A stretch of DNA of 64,000 bases, from the NCBI GenBank assembly GCA_946480695.1, contig CAMLKG010000002.1:196095-260094 (forward strand), read 5' to 3'. Positions within the stretch are counted from its first letter, which is position 1; every line of letters begins with the position of its first letter. The notes beneath the pieces are model-generated. The model saw only the letters and a program-made list of their open reading frames with translations, was not told where the DNA came from and did no database searches. Positions 28,979 through 38,169 of the stretch are shown in pieces. The DNA comes from an uncultured Cellvibrio sp. (GTDB lineage Bacteria; Pseudomonadota; Gammaproteobacteria; Pseudomonadales; Cellvibrionaceae). A program made the translations under genes and the position numbers.

Positions 28979-29232
28979 AAAAAACCAATCACCTCACCGC
29001 CAAGTTGTACCAGGTCAGCGGGCGACAATTTTTTTATTTCCGCTTCGGTCAGTGTTGGTAGTGTGATACGCGGTAGCAACTTGATCAGCGGATCAACTTG
29101 CATGGTGAGTAATTCCGACAGGCTCAAGCCGCGCAACTCGCCACTGGACGGCCGGCGCAATTGTATCGAGGTAATATCGCCGCCTTCGCGTTTGACGGGT
29201 TCTTCCAGGGTAACCGTGGTAGTTGTAGACAT
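28939..29232 (-). CDS. E: P2 gpE-like tail assembly chaperone
   Basis: A 97-residue P2 gpE homologue. The pattern ITSIQLRRPSSGELRGLSL is typical of the family. Together with the frameshifted E+E' form it coats the tape measure protein during tail building, as the G and GT proteins of lambda do. It lies between FII and T. Slippage would occur after residue 85. Confidence 0.9.
   Translation of the reverse strand: MSTTTTVTLEEPVKREGGDITSIQLRRPSSGELRGLSLSELLTMQVDPLIKLLPRITLPTLTEAEIKKLSPADLVQLGGEVIGFLAPKAVLEQSHTE
28978..28984 (-). promoter_or_regulatory. Programmed -1 frameshift slippery site in gpE
   Basis: Minus-strand heptamer T-TTT-TTG, in the right frame for gpE (codons GGT TTT TTG). It lies where P2 has its E to E' frameshift. 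It leads into the -1 frame that stays open to 28814. Confidence 0.85.
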
Positions 29233-29283
29233 AATTTTCTCCGGGAAAGGTTTAGCCCCGCAGTAGCGGGGCAGGTTGATAAA

Positions 29284-29793
29284 TTACAGGCCGATTGCCT
29301 TGCGTTTTTGGGCGAGGCGATCCACACCCCTCACCTTGAATACATAGCCGGGCACATCAATTTCGATAATCTCCACGCCGTTGATAATCAATTTGTAATA
29401 GGCGCAAGAAGTGATGACTTTGATGGTGTTGTCGGTGGCGGGCTTGGCGGTTCCCATATCGATCTCTTTGTGGCGCCCGCGCACGATGACTTCCACCGAG
29501 ACTGTTTCTTCGGTGTCATCGCGAATGTAGGCACCGGCAAAACGCAATTGGTTTTGATCCAAACGGCTGGTGCCGAAGCCGTCAAAAATTTCTTCAATCA
29601 AACCGGCTGGCGTCCATTCAAATTCGATTTTTTCGCCGCCGACATCGATATCGAGCGTGCCATCCATGCCGCCGCCGGAATATTCCTCCATCTTGCGGGC
29701 CAGCTTGGGAATGTTCAGTTCCGCAATTTGACCTTGCCAGTTTTCGCCATCGCCAAACAAATTAAAGTCTTTCAGTTTTTTAGGCAGTGCCAT
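29284..29793 (-). CDS. FII: P2 gpFII-like tail tube protein
   Basis: A 169-residue major tail tube protein. The start, ALPKKLKDFNLFGDGENWQGQI, and the sequence KMEEYSGGGMDG followed by GEKIEFEWTPAGL match the FII family. It forms the inner tube of the contractile tail and follows the sheath gene by 33 bp. Confidence 0.95.
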   Translation of the reverse strand: MALPKKLKDFNLFGDGENWQGQIAELNIPKLARKMEEYSGGGMDGTLDIDVGGEKIEFEWTPAGLIEEIFDGFGTSRLDQNQLRFAGAYIRDDTEETVSVEVIVRGRHKEIDMGTAKPATDNTIKVITSCAYYKLIINGVEIIEIDVPGYVFKVRGVDRLAQKRKAIGL

Positions 29794-29826
29794 GGTGTTG
29801 CTCCTGTGGAGTTTTCAGTGCGGCAC

Positions 29827-30999
29827 CTACGCCGCAATACGGGATGCAAAATCGACCAGGTAGCGGTCGGTAATGCGTTGGCGGAAATTCAGGTTTTCCA
29901 GCGGAGGAACCGGTGTGTAGTCGTAGTCGATATACAGCTTGCCGGCTTTCAACACATCGGGGCCGTTCATCTGCGGGTCCAGCCAGGCATCACCATCAAT
30001 GATCAAACCGAGGCGTTTTAGCTCGCGGAACTTTGCTTTGATACCTTCGAGGATATCGCGGGCGATGGAGGGATAAAGCTCTTTATCAATTGCCCAAAAA
30101 TGCGCATCGGCAATGGCGTCGGCAAGGATTTGCGCAGTGCGGGTGTAATTCTCAAATGCAAAGAGTTTATCGGCGGAACAGGTGCGACTACCCCAAAAGC
30201 GGAAACCGGTGCGATTAATCAAGGTGGTTACATCAGCTTCGTTTAAATAACCTGCATCGGTGGCGGGGTCTTGCAGATCAAAAAATACATCTTTGCTGAT
30301 GCCATTGACACCGTTAACCGGCAAATTGGAAAGGGTTTTGTGCCATCCATTTTCAGCATCGATTTTTGCACGCAGTCCGAGCGCGTAGGCTACGGCAGGA
30401 ACCTCATTGGTCGAGGATGTGGTTGTGTCCAGAGCGGTGAAGCTTGGCCAGATCAACATCAATTCACGCGCCCCAAACGTATCGCGATATGTCGTTGCAT
30501 CTTCCTTTGTGTCGCAGCCATAACAACTTGCGTAGGCGAACGCACGAAGCTTCTGCGCAATAGCTACCAACTCAGTGGTCACGTTTAGTGAGTCCAGGCC
30601 GGGTACGCCCAGGATGCGAGGTTTAACCCCAAATTTTTGACCGGCGGTGAGTAGGGCTTGAAGCCCGGTTTTTTCACCGGTTTCAGTAACATCGCCAATA
30701 ACATTGGTTTCGGTTTCCGCCGCGTTAAGACCTTCGGCAACGCGTACAATGACCATGACAGGTTTTGTTTGCGCCTCGATGGCTTTCAGGCTTTTGCTAA
30801 GCGTGCCCAGGGTCCCGGCTTTCGCTATGGCAGCATAAATATCGGTGACCAGCACTGCTTTATTCAGCGGGAAAAAAGTTGCATCCGCATCGCTTGCAGT
30901 TGCAACCATACCGATAACGGCAGTGGAAGGTGTACGGATTTCACGAGTGCCTTCGTTGATTTCGGTTACTCGCACACCGTGGTGGTAAGTATCTGTCAT
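29827..30999 (-). CDS. FI: P2 gpFI-like tail sheath protein
   Basis: A 390-residue contractile tail sheath protein. It begins with YHHGVRVTEINEGTREI and has STAVIGMVATASDAD and RFWGSRTCS, all typical of gpFI. It is the first gene of a late operon. A putative Ogr dyad is centred 102 bp upstream of its ATG, and a CAACAGGAG ribosome site precedes the start. Confidence 0.95.
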   Translation of the reverse strand: MTDTYHHGVRVTEINEGTREIRTPSTAVIGMVATASDADATFFPLNKAVLVTDIYAAIAKAGTLGTLSKSLKAIEAQTKPVMVIVRVAEGLNAAETETNVIGDVTETGEKTGLQALLTAGQKFGVKPRILGVPGLDSLNVTTELVAIAQKLRAFAYASCYGCDTKEDATTYRDTFGARELMLIWPSFTALDTTTSSTNEVPAVAYALGLRAKIDAENGWHKTLSNLPVNGVNGISKDVFFDLQDPATDAGYLNEADVTTLINRTGFRFWGSRTCSADKLFAFENYTRTAQILADAIADAHFWAIDKELYPSIARDILEGIKAKFRELKRLGLIIDGDAWLDPQMNGPDVLKAGKLYIDYDYTPVPPLENLNFRQRITDRYLVDFASRIAA

Positions 31000-31083
31000 G
31001 ACTGACTCCTGTTGATAATTCGCGAATGCGAAAAATTGAAAAAACAGGAGTAGCTTAGGGTAGGACGTTAGAAAATTAACGCA

Positions 31084-31118
31084 CTAGCGACTGTAATAGG
31101 CCTTATTACAGTCGCTAG
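31084..31118 (-). promoter_or_regulatory. Late-promoter dyad upstream of FI (Ogr-type site)
   Basis: A 35-bp palindrome with 15-bp perfect arms whose core is TGT-N13-ACA (31092-31110). It resembles the TGT-N12-ACA site of P2 Ogr. It matches the position of P2 promoter PF. The transcription start predicted by the P2 geometry lies near 31045. Confidence 0.75.
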
Positions 31119-31143
31119 CTGTTTTAATATTGCCTAACATTTG

Positions 31144-31728
31144 TTAGGCAAAGGATGGAACGAGATCGGTGGAAAAAGACAATCCTTTCAATTCATGCTT
31201 TTCTACAGCGTTCTTAAATGATCCATCACAGTATAAATCAACACACGCATTGTATTTAGATTTGAATATTGCCTTTCCCATTACTTCTTTTTCGTCAAAT
31301 GCAATTTTCTCAATACCAACAACTTGGCCATCAAAACTAGTTTGTTTGCTTTTAGACTCGTCGGCATCCGCTAACGTCCTGCAATTAAAAATATGGAACG
31401 TATCGCCATTACAAGCAATTGGTAGAAGTTCGCCAAAATTTTTCAGCATGTCGCCAATCGAATCGTAAGCTCGTTCATTCAGTACAAGGGATGCATAACC
31501 TAACCATAGCGAAATATCCGGAATTGGATCGTCGAGCCTGTCGAAGTTTGGCCTAAAGGTGGAGCTAACGTTCTTCCACCCAATAGCAAGGCTTAAATTG
31601 AAATAATTAAATCGGTGGATTTCCTTCAAGCTATATTCTTCCGGCATTAGATCAACAATATCATGGACTTCCAGACCTAACCATTTGAACTGATGTCCAT
31701 CATTCTCAATTCTGTAAATTTTATTCAT
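31144..31728 (-). CDS. Imm11/DUF1629-like immunity protein
   Basis: A 194-residue protein of the DUF1629/Imm11 type, whose members are immunity proteins of polymorphic toxins. The features are an N-terminal NKIYRIENDGHQFKWL strand, ISLWLGYASLVLNERAYD, then GELLPI and FHIFNCRTLADA. It overlaps the AHH toxin gene by 8 bp, the usual order for toxin then immunity. A short inverted repeat (GCCTAAC, 31132-31138 and 31143-31149) overlaps its stop. I infer that it neutralises the adjacent nuclease; the pairing is not tested. Confidence 0.75.
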   Translation of the reverse strand: MNKIYRIENDGHQFKWLGLEVHDIVDLMPEEYSLKEIHRFNYFNLSLAIGWKNVSSTFRPNFDRLDDPIPDISLWLGYASLVLNERAYDSIGDMLKNFGELLPIACNGDTFHIFNCRTLADADESKSKQTSFDGQVVGIEKIAFDEKEVMGKAIFKSKYNACVDLYCDGSFKNAVEKHELKGLSFSTDLVPSFA

Positions 31729-32461
31729 TTCCGTTCCAATCGTTATCTGGCGGCATAGTGACTTTAGCGGGTTGTTTTCCGGATTCTAACAACAACCTGA
31801 TCCTTAACAAGCTTGCGCGTAGCATTTGTTCATTGTGGGATGAAATTGTATTGAAAAATATCCAGCGTTCATAGTTGTGGGTGTGGATTTCGGAGTGAGA
31901 TTTGGCGTCTGGCATACTCCAGTGACCCTTTTCCCGGCGCCGTCGGACGATCCACATCCCGTTAACGGGATCGTTAATTCTTATGTCAAACGTATGAAGG
32001 TTTATCCGTGCCCTTGCCGCAAAATCTGTTTTGCCTTTACCGGGAATGATGTGGTGGGCCGTATGATTTGGAGATGGCTGGGGTCTGCCATCGGCGCGAA
32101 GGAATTTGGCGAGTGCGTAAGAGGGGTGGTGACGTTCATCCTTCATGGCTTGGAGGAACCGTTTTTCATCTGTACGATTCCGGGCGTTTTTGCTGTGGTA
32201 TTCCTCACGATACAGGTTCAATTTGCTTTGAACCTCTACCATCACGGATGCCAAGCGACGTTCTTGTTCCAAGTGGTGTAATGCTTTTTTAAGGTCTTCT
32301 TCCCGGCGATTGCGCTCTTCGGGTGTTTCGTTTTGACCGGCTTTAATTTTTCGCTTCTGATGATACTGCCTGGCTTGGCGTTCGTAGTTATGAATGGCAG
32401 CATCCAATGGGGAAAGTTCGTGCAAGTGTGGGGTCAGTCTGACACCGTTTAAATAGTCCAT
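31721..32461 (-). CDS. AHH-type nuclease toxin encoded in the tail operon
   Basis: A 246-residue protein with an AHH (HNH/ENDO VII) nuclease motif. AHHIIPG lies at 135-141, NGMWI at about 167-171, and HSEIHTHNY at about 189-197. These match the AHH pattern AHHLIP, NG and H-x-x-H-x-x-Y and contain the histidines needed for metal-dependent nuclease action. The first 110 residues are basic and helical with a long charged coil. No secretion signal is seen. It overlaps its immunity gene and lies between the tail fibre genes and FI, the place where P2 carries Z/fun. Confidence 0.82.
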   Translation of the reverse strand: MDYLNGVRLTPHLHELSPLDAAIHNYERQARQYHQKRKIKAGQNETPEERNRREEDLKKALHHLEQERRLASVMVEVQSKLNLYREEYHSKNARNRTDEKRFLQAMKDERHHPSYALAKFLRADGRPQPSPNHTAHHIIPGKGKTDFAARARINLHTFDIRINDPVNGMWIVRRRREKGHWSMPDAKSHSEIHTHNYERWIFFNTISSHNEQMLRASLLRIRLLLESGKQPAKVTMPPDNDWNGNE

Positions 32462-32568
32462 AAGTTCCTCCGTGACTAAAAGTTCGCCTATATATCATGC
32501 AGAGGAACTGGTGAGCTAATAACAGATTATGCTAATGCGAATCCTTTCGCAAAATGAAAATGACCGCA

Positions 32569-33711
32569 TTACCACGTGAGGGCTTCTATATCCTCCAGAG
32601 TGTCGGCCAGTGAAAGGGCGTCTTTAAGGTTCCATCCTTTGGTGTAGATTTCCTCGCTGTGCAACGCTACCGCCTGGCCTAATAGAATTGCTTCGTCAGG
32701 AGTTAGAAGGTAGGTGGTATTACTTTGCGCCCGGAATTGAATCACCGGATCGTTAATGCCTTGGGATTGCAACAACATTGCCCGCGTGGTAACGCCCGAG
32801 ATATTAATTAAATCACGCTCGTGTCGAGTTTGAATTACGTCGTCTACCTCGCCAAAGCGATAAGGTACACCACCGGTTAACGCTTCAAATTGCATTTGTT
32901 CAATTTCCGTGAGCTTCTGTAGCTTTGATTGGACAAAAATTTCTTCATCGGTGATTGGGTTGGCTTCAATCCATCCTCCATTAACAAAGCGGGGCTTGCG
33001 GAATTTCCCGCTGTCCAGTGGCACGGTGGTGTAATTATCCTCGATAGCGCGTGGGTCAAAATTATGCAGGTCATGGATGAAATATCCTTCCGCATCCAAC
33101 TTCCAGGCATGGCGTATGCCTGCTTCTGTCCATTGACCATCCACCAGGCGAGGCACTAAAAAATTGCCTTCCGGCAAAACGGTGGTGAAGGGTTTATCGA
33201 AATATCGTGGGTCGATGTTTTCTGCAAATCCCATCAAGTATCCGTCAGCGTCGATTACGGCCACCGCTTTTAACCCTATATCTATCCAGGCACCATCGAC
33301 AAAACGCGGGACGATAAATTCTACGGGCGGAAAGGCTAGCACATGGAATTCATCCAGATTGCGCGGATCAAAATTTTTCAAAGTCGTAACAAAGAAACCT
33401 TGCGTGTCGATTTTGGCAACATAATTCAAGCTGCCTTCTACCCAGTGGCCATTGTGGAATTGTGGCAACACAAGGGATTCGGGAATAAATACGGTAGTAA
33501 ATAAATTCGTTGTCCGTGGGTCCAGTTCTGGTTCAGTCCTGAGGTAGAAACCAAATTCATCCATTACATGGGCGCGACGCACGATGCCTTCGGTCCATAC
33601 TCCATTGACCCAACGAGGAAGCGTATAGTTTTCCGGTGGGGCAATTGTTATAAGTTCTGCGGCGTATTCAATGGTTGTTAAAAATCCATCGGAATCAATT
33701 GCAAAAGACAT
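32569..33711 (-). CDS. Tail-fibre-associated repeat protein with DUF4376-like end
   Basis: A 380-residue protein with four complete repeats of about 50 residues and one partial repeat in residues 25-270. Each repeat has an Arg or Gln with a VNG.W core (PRWVNGVW, PQFHNGHW, PRFVDGAW, PRLVDGQW, PRFVNGGW) and a D..G[FY] turn. The C-terminal 110 residues look like DUF4376, found in phage tail-fibre-linked proteins. It starts one base inside the end of the fibre gene and replaces P2 gene G, so it may be an accessory fibre or fibre chaperone. Confidence 0.7.
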   Translation of the reverse strand: MSFAIDSDGFLTTIEYAAELITIAPPENYTLPRWVNGVWTEGIVRRAHVMDEFGFYLRTEPELDPRTTNLFTTVFIPESLVLPQFHNGHWVEGSLNYVAKIDTQGFFVTTLKNFDPRNLDEFHVLAFPPVEFIVPRFVDGAWIDIGLKAVAVIDADGYLMGFAENIDPRYFDKPFTTVLPEGNFLVPRLVDGQWTEAGIRHAWKLDAEGYFIHDLHNFDPRAIEDNYTTVPLDSGKFRKPRFVNGGWIEANPITDEEIFVQSKLQKLTEIEQMQFEALTGGVPYRFGEVDDVIQTRHERDLINISGVTTRAMLLQSQGINDPVIQFRAQSNTTYLLTPDEAILLGQAVALHSEEIYTKGWNLKDALSLADTLEDIEALTW

Positions 33712-36635
33712 TATATGGCTCTCCAGATTGCGTGACCGGTAGCAGTCACAGATGATATTGCGTTCATATGGATAAACAGTTCGCCGGTGGCGCGGGCTTC
33801 GAGCATCGCGGATGCCGAGCCATTTTGATAAAAGGGGGTGAAACTACTGGACCATGGAGTGGCGTTTGAGGGAATGTTGGCAATTTTTACGACGCTATTA
33901 CCGGATTGGTTCATGCCAATTTCAAACGATGCAAATACCAGTACACCAACTCGCCAATAAGAAAACGTTCCGGCATAAATTCCATTGCCCAGGGTAAGCG
34001 TGATGGATTGCCTTGAGGTGCCATCAAATTTGCTGCCGACCTGGGCATCAATAGCGGATTTAACTAACGCGGGTGAAAGTTGTCGGAGTGCGGTTGAGGT
34101 GCCCTGTTGCATCTCCGTTGTCGTTGCTGTGGGATGATTATCCGCGAAATTCGCGTTGACCCAAGACTTGAAAGCAAGCGCGCCTAGATCCGTGGAATCG
34201 ACGGTGCATTTTAATTCAGCACTACTTGACCAGCCGATATGGACTTTATTGGTGGATTGCCCAATGCCGCCGCCTTGCTGAACCGGCATAAACGGCAATC
34301 GATCCTGGTGAACGATTCCAGATCCAAGATTTGAAGCATTCAAACTCGTTAGTCCAGAACCATTCCCTGCCAAGTTACCGCCACTGAATGAGAAACTATT
34401 AGCGACAAAGGTCAGCGCACCACCACCAGCGGCACCGTTACCACCAGTGGAGATTATCCTTGCGTCGTAGTCGGTCGTTATGGCGCCCGAGTGGAAGTCA
34501 ATATAGCTTTGTTGTGCAACGCCATTTGTTTGTCCGAGTTCAAGGCTACCAGCATGGAATATCGCACGGTTGCCATATGTTGTGTTGTAAAGATCCAATG
34601 AATTATTTGCTGTGTGCACAAGCTGCACTGCAGTGAAACCATCTCTCCAAAAACCAATTGCCGCAGGGTTTTCCCCCTCACTCCTAACCACTAATTGAGA
34701 ATTGGCATAATTTGGTGTAGTTCCGTTATCGGACCTAATAATGATACTTTGGCTGGTAAAGTTCACCGTGGATTCCGGCGCTGAGGCCGTCCCAAAATGA
34801 ATTCCTATCGAGTGGTTTCCTCCGTATCCAGCCGATCCTTGGAAGTAGCTCAGTCCAACACCGTCAGCGTTTCCAAACCTCCAGATGGGGTTGCGGGCGT
34901 TCGGGACATATGATTGGCTGATGAATCCCTGAGCACCTGATGAGATTACATGAGACCCCGAAACAGCAGCAGTAGCGTTTACATCACCATTAACGGTTAC
35001 TCCAGTTGTTGAGGTTTGTAATTTTTGTGAACCGTTATGACTAAGGTAGGACCCGGATACACCGTTCAATCCGACGAAGCGTCCAGCTTCGACCAGAACA
35101 TCAGTTCCCGGACCACCTTGTGCGTAGATACGCCCATTAGTAACTCCCGCCTGTTGAAAATAAATGCTGGCTTGGCCAACCGGAGCATTCCGATACATGT
35201 CGGCGGTGAAAGTTTTTTGACCGGCAATAGTTTGATTGTTGGTTGTCTGAACTATATCGACCAAATTTGCAGTGGCAGCGGAACCCAACTCCAGCGCCGC
35301 TCTTGCACTACCTGGCGTGGTTCCAATATTCAATGTGTTTTTTGAATTGCGCTCTTCGATCCATTCTGCGGCCGCCAAGCCTTCAAAGGTTGTGGCGGTG
35401 CGGTGAAATCGACGACCATCACCGTTGCGGGAGGTAACCTGCTGTGTGATTCCGATACTGTTTCCTGATACCACCATAATTGCACGCGTATTCGACGCAA
35501 TAACAGGCGCAGGGAAGTTCACCAATCCAGCCGCAGGCGTTACCCAATGTCCCGCACGCGTATAAAGATTCGCATCCACAATATCGCTGGTGGGGGCAGC
35601 TTCAAGCATTAGCGGGCGACGGCTGATCCAATTCGTCACATACCATGAGCCTGATGCATCGCACGCAATTTCAATGCGTTCCGCTGCATATAAATTTAAA
35701 GCGGTCGCGGGATCAGTCAGCGGGTTTACATCGCGGATCACATCGCTGCCCTTACAGACCAGACGGGCAATTAGAGAATCAGGAGCGTAACCCACACTAA
35801 AGGTTAGTGTTTTGCCATTGTTAGCGATGCTGGCAACGGATGGCAGTTCGATATCGTATCCGCCATTGATAATAAAGCACTTGCCCATATCGTCCGCAGT
35901 TAGGGATATATTGCCATTAACGCCGACTAACATTGCGTATTGCTTGCCTTCGCCTTTTACGTAATCTGTCGTTGCGATACGGGCAGAGACATTTCCTTTC
36001 GGTGGTGTCTGTGCTGTTTCGTGGGTGTGAGCAGCGGGCGGAAACGATGCGGGTTTATTGGAAATCTGATTCCAGCTATGCGCCTCCGCTGCATTTTTAT
36101 GCGCATCCAAAACTTCCTTTGTCGTTTTCGGGGTCATTGCTTTGGAATTATCGATGCCTGCTGCCGCCTCATCGGAATCGGCCAGCTTTAAAACACCCGC
36201 GATTGTTGTTGTCCCCGGAGGTAATACAAAATTGGTTCCGGAAAATTGAATATCGGTGATATCCAGTGTGGTGATTTTGGTATCGGCAGATAACAATAAA
36301 ATTCCGTTAGCGTTTTTTTCCAATATGTATTCATTTGGATTGGAATACACCGCGAACAACACACCGGTATTCGTGATTAATCCAAACTCACCCAATGGAT
36401 ATGTATCGGTACTTTCATCATGCACAGTGATGTGAATAACATCATCCGCAACAGGAGCACCACCGAAGCTGGCAACACGTTTTATTTCATTTTGTAATGT
36501 GGTTTGGGTTTTGGTCGTATTGTAGCGGCCGCTCCCTAACGCTATCTGTGAAATAACAATGGGCAAGGTGCCGGTGTTTTGCGCGTTAACCAGGGCTTGG
36601 CGCCCGGCATCGGTAATGGTAAGAATCAAGCTCAT
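33711..36635 (-). CDS. H: P2 gpH-like tail fibre
   Basis: A 974-residue tail fibre. The first 160 residues match the P2 gpH baseplate-attachment domain (start LILTITDAGRQALVNAQ, later FVLPPGTTTIAGVLKLAD). The middle has tail-collar-like repeats and glycine/serine-rich strand segments. The C-terminal region is likely to recognise the cell surface; its host specificity cannot be read. It overlaps gpI by 4 bp. Confidence 0.9.
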   Translation of the reverse strand: MSLILTITDAGRQALVNAQNTGTLPIVISQIALGSGRYNTTKTQTTLQNEIKRVASFGGAPVADDVIHITVHDESTDTYPLGEFGLITNTGVLFAVYSNPNEYILEKNANGILLLSADTKITTLDITDIQFSGTNFVLPPGTTTIAGVLKLADSDEAAAGIDNSKAMTPKTTKEVLDAHKNAAEAHSWNQISNKPASFPPAAHTHETAQTPPKGNVSARIATTDYVKGEGKQYAMLVGVNGNISLTADDMGKCFIINGGYDIELPSVASIANNGKTLTFSVGYAPDSLIARLVCKGSDVIRDVNPLTDPATALNLYAAERIEIACDASGSWYVTNWISRRPLMLEAAPTSDIVDANLYTRAGHWVTPAAGLVNFPAPVIASNTRAIMVVSGNSIGITQQVTSRNGDGRRFHRTATTFEGLAAAEWIEERNSKNTLNIGTTPGSARAALELGSAATANLVDIVQTTNNQTIAGQKTFTADMYRNAPVGQASIYFQQAGVTNGRIYAQGGPGTDVLVEAGRFVGLNGVSGSYLSHNGSQKLQTSTTGVTVNGDVNATAAVSGSHVISSGAQGFISQSYVPNARNPIWRFGNADGVGLSYFQGSAGYGGNHSIGIHFGTASAPESTVNFTSQSIIIRSDNGTTPNYANSQLVVRSEGENPAAIGFWRDGFTAVQLVHTANNSLDLYNTTYGNRAIFHAGSLELGQTNGVAQQSYIDFHSGAITTDYDARIISTGGNGAAGGGALTFVANSFSFSGGNLAGNGSGLTSLNASNLGSGIVHQDRLPFMPVQQGGGIGQSTNKVHIGWSSSAELKCTVDSTDLGALAFKSWVNANFADNHPTATTTEMQQGTSTALRQLSPALVKSAIDAQVGSKFDGTSRQSITLTLGNGIYAGTFSYWRVGVLVFASFEIGMNQSGNSVVKIANIPSNATPWSSSFTPFYQNGSASAMLEARATGELFIHMNAISSVTATGHAIWRAI

Positions 36636-37171
36636 GCGTCGGTTAACTCCAATCGAGTGTAAATAGCGGCGCGCGCAGCACCGGCCAGTGCCAGTTGCGC
36701 ACTGGCGGACACGCCAGCGGTTACGGTAAAGCGGCTGCGCGCAGGTTTCGTGCGAGTAATTTCATCAATGATGTCTTGCTGGAACTCAGCGGTAACGGGT
36801 TCGCCGCCCATGGAAGTTGTGTTGATAACGACCGAGAATCCATGCGGTACGCCGGGAGGATTGGTTTGCCAGTTTTCCTGTAGCACGATGGACGCACCAA
36901 ATGCGGCCACAATATCGCGCACACTTTTTACGGTGCCTTTTTTGCGCTTGACGTTAATGGCATCTTTAATCAGCGCGCGTTTAATGCTGAGCGGCCAGTA
37001 GGGTTTCCATGCGTCAATGCCCAATGACCAGGCAAGCCAGGGTAATAGCGATTCGGGGCAGGTCTCGGGATTCCATAAATCGCGTAACGGGACAGGAATA
37101 TCTGTGGTGCGTGCGGTTACCGCTTCAAGCTTACGTTCCAGCGGCGTGCTACAGGGCGGCAGCAGCGTCAT
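36632..37171 (-). CDS. I: P2 gpI-like baseplate protein
   Basis: A 179-residue baseplate protein of the gpI family. It has PVPLRDLWNPETCPESLLPW, LSIKRALIKDAI and a C-terminal hydrophobic stretch. It connects the tail fibre to the baseplate wedge. It overlaps gpJ by 4 bp and gpH by 4 bp. Confidence 0.92.
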   Translation of the reverse strand: MTLLPPCSTPLERKLEAVTARTTDIPVPLRDLWNPETCPESLLPWLAWSLGIDAWKPYWPLSIKRALIKDAINVKRKKGTVKSVRDIVAAFGASIVLQENWQTNPPGVPHGFSVVINTTSMGGEPVTAEFQQDIIDEITRTKPARSRFTVTAGVSASAQLALAGAARAAIYTRLELTDA

Positions 37172-38169
37172 GTTGCAACGCCCCCGTGATGCAAAGTGAT
37201 GGACTCACAGTGGGCGGCTTGGGCACTGTTGCAAATAATATCGGCAACCGGTGAATTCAAAATGACGCGTTGAACCCCGGCAACATGAAGCGCTGCATAA
37301 ATTCCGGAGAGCGTAATGTCACGTCCAAGCCTACGCATGGAGTCTTTATAGGCGTTTGCATTTTGTTGTGCCTGGGCAATCACAACACTGCTGTCTGGAC
37401 CGGCGTAGGTATAGAGCGTGGCGTCAATGCTGTAGGGAATAATCTGCGCGGCGCGGGTGTGGACGTGATCGGTCATCGGGCGAATATCATCTGCGCTCAA
37501 TGCCGCGTTCACAGTGTTAACGAGGGTAGGGCTGGGTGTGCCATCGCCGTCCCGTGCCAACACCGTAACCACCACATCACCGGGCATAGGGTTTGCGAGG
37601 CCTGCGGAGTAATCCACTTTCAACACAATGACATCGGGCGGTAGTTGCGATTGCAATGAAGGCGACAACACCGCAGGGCTAAACAGCGGTGCTTCGGCAG
37701 AAGCGTCCAATACCTGGCCGCTCGCACTGAGCGCGTGGAAAATATATGCGCGCTCCGGCCCGGCAGTAGAAAATCCATCCAGCGCTAATTGAATCCGTGA
37801 ACGAAAATCTTCGTTACTTTCGTAGGTCGGTTCAATGGGCGGAATTGCATCCGGATCGCCCGGATCGGTCACTAATCTTTCCACGCGGTAGAACGCACCC
37901 AGGTTGTCCAGGTCTTCATCCAATGCATAGGCCAACATGACCCCTTGGGCGGATTCGTTGATGCGTTGGCGCAGCAGCAATTCGCGATAAGCGCATAATT
38001 GCAATTGTTTTACCAAGGGTTCGGATTCCAATGACAACACATCGGCCAGCGTTGGATCGAGCGCAAGTAATTGATCACGCATCTGCGTGAAAATTGTTTC
38101 GTAATCCAGCTTCTCCACCACTTTCGGTGGGGGAATGCGAGTTAAGTCGATGGGACCTTTACTGCTCAT
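37168..38169 (-). CDS. J: P2 gpJ-like baseplate wedge protein
   Basis: A 333-residue gpJ homologue (related to T4 gp6). Typical features are the start IPPPKVVEKLDYETIF and RALSASGQVLDASA-like central region followed by a RDGDGTPSP loop. With gpW it builds the baseplate wedge. It overlaps gpW and gpI by 4 bp on each side. Confidence 0.93.
   Translation of the reverse strand: MSSKGPIDLTRIPPPKVVEKLDYETIFTQMRDQLLALDPTLADVLSLESEPLVKQLQLCAYRELLLRQRINESAQGVMLAYALDEDLDNLGAFYRVERLVTDPGDPDAIPPIEPTYESNEDFRSRIQLALDGFSTAGPERAYIFHALSASGQVLDASAEAPLFSPAVLSPSLQSQLPPDVIVLKVDYSAGLANPMPGDVVVTVLARDGDGTPSPTLVNTVNAALSADDIRPMTDHVHTRAAQIIPYSIDATLYTYAGPDSSVVIAQAQQNANAYKDSMRRLGRDITLSGIYAALHVAGVQRVILNSPVADIICNSAQAAHCESITLHHGGVAT

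Noticed and set aside
29161..30021. 286-codon open frame on the plus strand across the tail tube and sheath genes
   Set aside because: It is antisense to clear FI, FII and E homologues and its translation resembles no protein family.
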